A stretch of 19,781 bases of DNA from assembly GCA_945936265.1 (NCBI GenBank), contig CAMETB010000011.1:1-19781 (forward strand). Reading direction: 5' to 3'. Of the stretch, positions 15,275 to 19,781 are shown piece by piece. The notes under the pieces are model-generated. The model worked only from the letters and a program-made list of their open reading frames with translations, searched no databases and was not told where the DNA came from. Numbering within the stretch: position 1 is the first letter of the stretch; every line of letters starts with the position of its first letter. The position numbers were made by a program, and so were the translations under genes. This DNA comes from an uncultured Clostridia bacterium (GTDB taxonomy: Bacteria; Bacillota; Clostridia; Oscillospirales; CAG-272).

Positions 15275-17088
15275 TATCTTTTTCTCCTCTCCGTATATTT
15301 TTCAGCCATTATGACCTTAAGGCGCTCGTTTTCATCTATTAACGATGTTATCTTGTCTATTGCGGCACTTTGCTCTTTGAGTTTTGAATTTGATTTTTCA
15401 AGTTCTTTTTTAAGTTCTTCATTTTCTTTTCTGAGCCGTTCCCCATCGCTTTTTTTCTCGCGCTCAATCTGACGAAGAATCTCTTCCTTATTGGTTATAG
15501 CCGACGAAGGATATGCTCTTATATAAGTTTCAAGGCTTATTTTGCCGTTTTTAAGACATTCGTCGAGCATGCTTATATCGCTTGCCGCCGAAGACTTTAC
15601 GCCGCTCGTCGCTTCAACCGTTACATCAAACTGCGATGACTGATAGTCCGACGATGAAAAGCTGTCGGATACGCAAAACGGCGCCCCGTCGTCCTTGCAT
15701 ACAGTTTTAAGAAATTTTCTGCCGTAGTAGAAAAGTTTCATAAACTGTAAAATTACCCTGCCCTGTTTCTGTTTTACCAGCCAGAACTCGTTTCTCAATT
15801 CTTCAATGGGCAACTCTGCCTGAGATTGAAGCTGCGCTATTGCCGCGCCCGACATATTCGTCCCTATCGTTTCCCCGGTCATAACCTCGGAAGAACCGCA
15901 TGAAGAACGGGTGAGATTTATTATCGTTTCAACCATATCCATAGGGGCGCTTGACATAGTCTGCTCGTTCATCCTCTTTATGCCGTCGCCCGTGCCGGTG
16001 TAATCGACAAGGACCTGCCCCGGCGCATTTGAAATCTTTTGTCCTTGAAGAGCATTGGGAAGAGTTATGTACTTGCCCCATGCCACCTCCTGAGCGTTTA
16101 AGAGCGACATTGCTATATTGAAGTTTATAGCTTTCTGGTTCGGGATAAGCCCCTCCACCTCGGATATGCCGTAAATACTCTTTTCCCGCCTTTCATAAGA
16201 ACCGCAGACTATCGGATAAAGTGTGGCTTTTTCTCTCTTTTCCGGGATTTTTGCCTCATGAGTGTCGCAATTTTTGCTTTTTGCCCATATGCAAGGTATG
16301 TCTTCACCCATGACGCTTTTCCCCATGCTTTCGCCGAAAAGTTCTTCTCTTGCTTTTTCGGTATCGGGTGTTATGGGGAAAGGCTTGTTTATAATACATG
16401 TTTTTGTTGCCCTCTCGCAGAAGACCTCTCCGTTTATACGGAAATATCTTGTAAGTACGGTGCAACTGTCGTCCCCGTCATCGCCGTCCGGCTCTACAGA
16501 CCCTGTGTTTACGCCATCGTCGGCGCATTCCCGTAACGCTTTTATCTCCTCTCTCGAAGAAATCAATATCCATTTTTGCTTCTGTTCATCCGTTTGCGCG
16601 GGATTTGAAAAGAATATGTTAAGCGGATCTATTATTTCACAGCGCAGTCCGCCCTCTACTTCTCCGTCAACGCCCTGCGCCGACGCGTCCCAGTAATAAT
16701 GGTAGAAATAAGAGCCTTTTTTAACAGCGTCGTCTATTGCCAATTTGTCCGCCTCGTCCTGTCTCATCTCCTTAAAAAGATTTTCCGCAAAGGCATTGAA
16801 GCGCTCCACATCCGTTTTCGAATCGTAACTTTTGAAAATTATACGCACAGGTGTGGATAAAATCGACGATTTCTTGTTCCGGCATATCATTTTTACGATA
16901 TTGATAACGGGACGGGGCAGATTTTTGGTATTCTCCGTCGAGTCGGGCCATTGTTTGCCCTCAAAGAACTTTACAAAAACCGGAATATCTCTTCTTATTC
17001 CTATTTTGTTCTGATAGTCAAGCCCTTTCTCGTAAAGAGACCAGAGGTATGTAGTTTCGCCGTCTTTATATTTTTCGTTCGTGTTCAT
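15274..17088 (-). CDS. Phage portal protein
   Basis: This 604-aa protein forms the 12-fold ring at one capsid vertex through which DNA enters and leaves. Visible features are FFEGKQWPDS (41-50), RPVINIVK (59-66), DPLNIFFSNP (154-163), and a KSIYGISEVEGLIPNQKAIN segment in the middle followed by a stem helix. The length and wording fit podovirus-type (P22-like/Phage_portal families) rather than the shorter HK97-type portals. The last about 70 residues (533-604) form a highly charged coiled coil (ENEELKKELEKSN), which could be a portal barrel or a scaffold-binding tail. The start ATG 17088 follows a GAGGT site that overlaps the stop region of the preceding 58-aa gene. Confidence 0.92.
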   Translation of the reverse strand: MNTNEKYKDGETTYLWSLYEKGLDYQNKIGIRRDIPVFVKFFEGKQWPDSTENTKNLPRPVINIVKMICRNKKSSILSTPVRIIFKSYDSKTDVERFNAFAENLFKEMRQDEADKLAIDDAVKKGSYFYHYYWDASAQGVDGEVEGGLRCEIIDPLNIFFSNPAQTDEQKQKWILISSREEIKALRECADDGVNTGSVEPDGDDGDDSCTVLTRYFRINGEVFCERATKTCIINKPFPITPDTEKAREELFGESMGKSVMGEDIPCIWAKSKNCDTHEAKIPEKREKATLYPIVCGSYERREKSIYGISEVEGLIPNQKAINFNIAMSLLNAQEVAWGKYITLPNALQGQKISNAPGQVLVDYTGTGDGIKRMNEQTMSSAPMDMVETIINLTRSSCGSSEVMTGETIGTNMSGAAIAQLQSQAELPIEELRNEFWLVKQKQGRVILQFMKLFYYGRKFLKTVCKDDGAPFCVSDSFSSSDYQSSQFDVTVEATSGVKSSAASDISMLDECLKNGKISLETYIRAYPSSAITNKEEILRQIEREKKSDGERLRKENEELKKELEKSNSKLKEQSAAIDKITSLIDENERLKVIMAEKYTERRKR

Positions 17089-17096
17089 ACATTACC

Positions 17097-17273
17097 TCAT
17101 GATTTGCCGTTCAGCCATTCGTCAATTATCTGCTTGCAGGACGGCGCGTCTTTTTCTCTTGCCTCGGGCAGATGCTTCTCAAGCTCGCCTATCCTTTTTT
17201 CAAGACTGTAATTTTCAAATTCAAGTTCGGAGAGTCTTTCGTAAATCTCCTTAAATTTTTGTTTTCCAAACAT
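17097..17273 (-). CDS. 58-aa coiled-coil protein between terminase and portal genes
   Basis: ATG 17273 lies one base after the terminase stop, with GGAG inside the last terminase codons; the stop at 17097 is 8 bases before the portal start. The protein opens MFGKQKFKEIYERLSELEFE, a perfect heptad-like amphipathic helix (residues 8-34), and ends in a short segment, CKQIIDEWLNGKS. Codon use matches its neighbours and the coupling on both sides is tight, so it is very probably translated. Small coiled-coil proteins here may assist packaging-motor assembly or bind portal or terminase, but no function is known. Confidence 0.8.
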   Translation of the reverse strand: MFGKQKFKEIYERLSELEFENYSLEKRIGELEKHLPEAREKDAPSCKQIIDEWLNGKS

Positions 17274-17274
17274 A

Positions 17275-19053
17275 TTACCACTCCATATAATTATTTTCTT
17301 CGCATTCGGGACAAGGCGGGAGCGGGGCGTGAGGGTAATCTATCGCTATATAGTGCGCTATTGCCGACGCCATGACAAGATCGTCGTGCGCTCCGTTTGC
17401 CGCCGCCTGTTTTCCGTCGTCGCGCTTTATAAAAGTCGTCATCTCTTTAAGCGTTTCTCTGTCGGTTTCAAGGCGTATATTTTCACGCATTATCGACACA
17501 AGATTGGATATTATTATCGGTCTTGTCACGGAGGATGTTATAAAGCCGTAATAATTTTCCGTTTTGTCCGACATTGTTGAAAGGTTTTTCGCTACATAAA
17601 GATTTGTGTACCCGAGGCTTTTTAAAACCCTTACCGGATGACGTGAAAAATTTGTTTCAACACCTATCAGTGCGTCATTGTAGTATTTTCCGAGACAGTA
17701 TATCTGCTCCGCAAAGAGATCCTCGTCGAATCTTTGCTTTCTTAAAGTAGCAACGCATTTCCCGTTTGTGTTGTCTATCACCTTTGCGGTAAAGTAATCG
17801 GCGCCGCTGCCCGCCGTATCCGCGCCTATGACATAGGGTCTGTCTTTTACCGGCTCCTCGACGACGGATATATACCCCGCCGCAAGGGGCACAAACCTGA
17901 TATTTTCCACCGAATACTCGCACCCGATAAGTTCTCCTTTTATACCCCGTATTTCGTGCGCCCTTTTCTGATATTCAAAATATCCTTTTTCGCTTTCTGT
18001 GTCGAAAACGGCAAGATAATTGCTTATCTGCTCTTTGTTGAAAACACATTCTCCGCTTGATACAAACGCCTCTTCCGGTGTGCAGGGATATTCCTGCTTT
18101 ATCGAGTCCTTGTCTATGTATGAAGAATACTTTTTTGCATACCATGCCATCTGTTCTCTTGAAAGTCCCTTTTCGGCAAGGAAGGAAAGGCGGTTTTTTA
18201 ACCGGTCGTCGCAATTTTCGAGGTACTCGTATTCGCATGATACATATTCGGGAGTTTTCCACCACTCGTAGAAAAGATTGACACAGGAACCGCCGTCCCA
18301 GAGTTCCTTTGCCTCGTTAAATCCGTTTGCCGTTGTCTCATAGATGCAAAGAGCATCCTTTGTTGCCGCCTCGGCAATGGATTTCTGAAGGTCGGAGAGA
18401 GGGCAGTGATAAAAGGCAACTTCCGAATAGTGTATAAAGGAAAGCGTTCTGCTTCTTCCGACGTTTGACGTTGCCGAGGCAACGCGCCACGATGAGTTAA
18501 GTTTGTCAAAATAAAGTTCGTTTACGGAATTGAATTTTTCGGTAGGCTTCAGCCTTTCGGGTAAGGCATTATACATAACCTTTGCCTTGTCGATAAATAT
18601 CGCCTTTGTGTTATCATCTCTGTCGGCTAATGTAAAGCCCGCAAAATTTCTTACGACTATCGCATAGGCAAGTTGTATTGCGGTTATGACGGTTGTAAAC
18701 CCCTGTTGCCTGCCCTTTAAGATAAAATACGGTTTTGAGCGTCCGTTTTGCTCGAGCTTCTCTATGAAATCACGCTGGACTTCATTTAAGAAAAACGGAA
18801 CGTTCCTTTTTTTCTTATCGACAATCGAAAAACAGCATTCTATAAGTAAATACGGCTTTTCCAATATCGCTTTTGTAAGCGATGGAGTGTCGATAATTTT
18901 ATCCGCAATGGCAGAGGTCAGTTCGTAATCGAAATTTATATCGTGTCTCTCTTCCCACCTTTGCTTTCTCTTTTTTACAAGATCCTCTATCGTTATTTCC
19001 TTTTTTACCGTGCTCTCTCCTCCCCTCGTTGTGTGCAAGTGAACATTTATCAA
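17275..19053 (-). CDS. Phage terminase large subunit
   Basis: This is the packaging ATPase and nuclease that drives DNA into the procapsid. With the TTG start at 19053 it has 592 residues. Walker A-like GRQQGFTT is at 114-121, Walker B FIHYSE at 206-211 with catalytic Glu211, and the coupling motif YETTANG at 238-244. The RNase H-type nuclease shows ADTAGSG (Asp412), IGVETN (Glu466) and GAHDDLVMA (Asp557/Asp558). All key residues are intact. The C-terminus carries a CPEC pair (581-584), a possible metal site. The TTG start overlaps the upstream stop (TTGA) with GAGG 4 bases before. A strong AGGGGAGGAGAG sits about 20 bases further in but no in-frame start codon follows it within a sensible distance. 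Confidence 0.95.
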   Translation of the reverse strand: MINVHLHTTRGGESTVKKEITIEDLVKKRKQRWEERHDINFDYELTSAIADKIIDTPSLTKAILEKPYLLIECCFSIVDKKKRNVPFFLNEVQRDFIEKLEQNGRSKPYFILKGRQQGFTTVITAIQLAYAIVVRNFAGFTLADRDDNTKAIFIDKAKVMYNALPERLKPTEKFNSVNELYFDKLNSSWRVASATSNVGRSRTLSFIHYSEVAFYHCPLSDLQKSIAEAATKDALCIYETTANGFNEAKELWDGGSCVNLFYEWWKTPEYVSCEYEYLENCDDRLKNRLSFLAEKGLSREQMAWYAKKYSSYIDKDSIKQEYPCTPEEAFVSSGECVFNKEQISNYLAVFDTESEKGYFEYQKRAHEIRGIKGELIGCEYSVENIRFVPLAAGYISVVEEPVKDRPYVIGADTAGSGADYFTAKVIDNTNGKCVATLRKQRFDEDLFAEQIYCLGKYYNDALIGVETNFSRHPVRVLKSLGYTNLYVAKNLSTMSDKTENYYGFITSSVTRPIIISNLVSIMRENIRLETDRETLKEMTTFIKRDDGKQAAANGAHDDLVMASAIAHYIAIDYPHAPLPPCPECEENNYMEW

Positions 19054-19526
19054 AGATCCTCAAATTTTTTGGATTTTGTGAAAACGGCTGAGTCCTTCGG
19101 TTTGTTGCCCGAGGAATCACGCACAAATACCGCGGCTTGCGTGTCCCCATTCAACGCTTTCATTACCTGCGCCAGTAAAATTGCTTCCTGATATGTTATA
19201 TTGCCCCCGAGATCTGTCTTTGTAAGCGCTTCGGGAACGCTGCCCTCGGCTATGCGCATCGAAAGAATTTTTTCAAGAGAGGACGGAAACGAAACTCTCT
19301 CCTTTTCTCTGCCCGACTTTTGAGTTACCGTCCTCTCGCCCCGAGAGACTTTCTTCCCGCTTTTTGTCTCCGTAAGCGTGATTTTTTCGCTCTCTTTTTC
19401 TGAGAAGAGTTTTTCTTCATCGCCCTTTTCTTTTGCGCCATCTGATATTGCCATCTGTTCGCCGAATAACATATCCGCTGTTTTTGCCCGTTGTGGCAAG
19501 ACGTCGCTCTTCCTTTTTTCACTCAT
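19050..19526 (-). CDS. Putative phage terminase small subunit (first gene of the operon)
   Basis: This 158-aa protein begins at ATG 19526 with GAGGGGGAGAG upstream. Residues 1-85 are low-complexity and charged (Lys, Glu, Ser). A compact C-terminal part (about 90-150) reads SMRIAEGSVPEALTKTDLGG and then ITYQEAILLAQVMKALNGD, QAAVFVRDSSGNKPKD. This last pattern, a helix ending in NGD-x-x-A followed by F(I/V)RD and GNKP, recurs in small proteins encoded just upstream of the large terminase in many Firmicutes phages and is usually taken as a small-terminase-like DNA-binding unit. A classic helix-turn-helix is not evident. The overlap with the large terminase gene and position at the head of the operon support the assignment. 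Confidence 0.6.
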   Translation of the reverse strand: MSEKRKSDVLPQRAKTADMLFGEQMAISDGAKEKGDEEKLFSEKESEKITLTETKSGKKVSRGERTVTQKSGREKERVSFPSSLEKILSMRIAEGSVPEALTKTDLGGNITYQEAILLAQVMKALNGDTQAAVFVRDSSGNKPKDSAVFTKSKKFEDL

Positions 19527-19565
19527 CTCTCCCCCTCATTCTTTGATACCTGTTCTCTTGCACAA

Positions 19566-19620
19566 TTCAATTATTGCATAAAAAAAGTGGTACCGGGTGG
19601 TACACTTTTGCAAAATTGAA
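19566..19620. repeat. Imperfect 55-bp inverted repeat with two GTACCAC repeats, candidate operator
   Basis: The left arm (19566-19594) reads TTCAATTATTGCATAAAAAAAG then TGGTACC; the right arm (19599-19620), read on the other strand, is TTCAATTTTGCAAAAGTGTACC. The centre is 4 bases. The arms match except for small insertions on the left. On the minus strand two copies of GTACCAC occur 10 bp apart in register, one helical turn. A perfect TTTTGCAAAA palindrome (19606-19615) lies in the right arm. It is 40 bp upstream of the first gene of the operon, fitting an operator, a packaging site or a folded leader. Confidence 0.55.
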
Positions 19621-19730
19621 AAAATTTTTTACATCATTTTTTCGCCCTTAAAAATGGACGCACAGAGACTAAAAAACGGCGGGAGCAGATGAAAGTAATA
19701 GGTAAGAGGGAAAAGGGAAGAACCGAAAAG

Positions 19731-19781
19731 CCTTCTCCTGTGGGAGAAGGGGGACCGCGTTAGCGGTGGATGAGGAGTTAT
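19731..19781. repeat. REP-like two-hairpin intergenic repeat, cut by the window edge
   Basis: CCTTCTCC-TGTG-GGAGAAGG (19731-19750, perfect 8-bp stem), then ACCGC-GTTA-GCGGT (19754-19767, perfect 5-bp stem), then GGATGAGGAG. From memory this structure and wording resemble a short dispersed repeat found between genes in many gut Firmicutes. Its presence suggests ordinary chromosome near the right edge, but this is not proof. Confidence 0.6.

Larger units (their letters stand above)
19527..19781. other. Gene-free leader region of the phage-type operon
   Basis: No coding sequence is supported in these 255 bases. The half nearest the operon holds the 55-bp inverted repeat (19566-19620). From 19621 to 19680 the sequence is A/T-rich with runs of A6, T6 and T6. 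From 19681 it becomes purine-rich and then enters the REP-like element. No convincing promoter with both elements was found on the minus strand. Confidence 0.6.

Noticed and set aside
16262..16696. 144-codon + strand frame antisense to the portal gene
   Set aside because: No ribosome site or promoter, Ser-rich antisense composition, and it is fully covered by the portal gene.
19587..19605. T-box-like GTGGTACC/GGGTGGTAC sequence on the + strand
   Set aside because: It resembles the T-box antiterminator motif, but only about 40 bp of non-coding sequence lie upstream, so there is no room for Stem I, the motif lacks the usual CCGCG continuation, and no gene follows within the window.
1..19781. 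CRISPR arrays, tRNA or rRNA genes, insertion sequences
   Set aside because: No regular spaced repeats, cloverleaf-type sequences, rRNA motifs or transposase genes were seen on either strand.

Overview
The window joins a short piece of bacterial chromosome to a compact block of phage structural genes. The partial alaS at the left edge has the editing-domain wording usual in Clostridia. The intermediate GC content, the Cys/His-repeat cell-surface protein and a MucBP-type module on a phage fibre fit an uncultivated gut Firmicute of class Clostridia. Assignment below class is not possible from the sequence.

Layout. Positions 1-994 hold the 3' part of alaS (+), followed by a strong bidirectional terminator (1027-1066). 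A large secreted, membrane-anchored mosaic surface protein (1069-4038, -) and a small multi-span membrane protein (4221-4808, +) diverge from a 182-bp region with two near-consensus promoters placed back to back. After two terminator-like hairpins, 4884-19526 is a single minus-strand block of 14 genes. Most junctions overlap (ATGA, TAATG or GTGA) or are only a few bases apart. In transcription order the block encodes: a putative small terminase subunit, the large terminase, a 58-aa coiled-coil protein, the portal, an acidic scaffold-like protein, the major capsid protein, a head-tail adaptor-like protein, a 983-aa tail or stabilization-like protein, two fibre/adhesin-like proteins (the second ending in a MucBP-like module), a small accessory protein, and three membrane proteins.

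How it works together. The genes amount to a DNA-packaging motor, capsid, connector and adhesive short tail. No tape-measure, tail-tube or sheath gene is visible, so a podovirus-like particle is inferred. The window contains no integrase, excisionase, repressor, replication gene or recognisable endolysin. The three membrane proteins occupy the position where a lysis module would be expected. The block is either the late half of a prophage whose other half lies beyond the right edge, or a reduced or domesticated particle cassette (defective prophage or gene-transfer-agent-like). The window cannot decide between these.

Right end. Positions 19527-19781 carry no gene. They hold a 55-bp imperfect inverted repeat containing two GTACCAC repeats one helical turn apart, a candidate control site for the operon. 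At the very edge is a two-hairpin REP-like repeat of the kind found between genes in gut Firmicutes.
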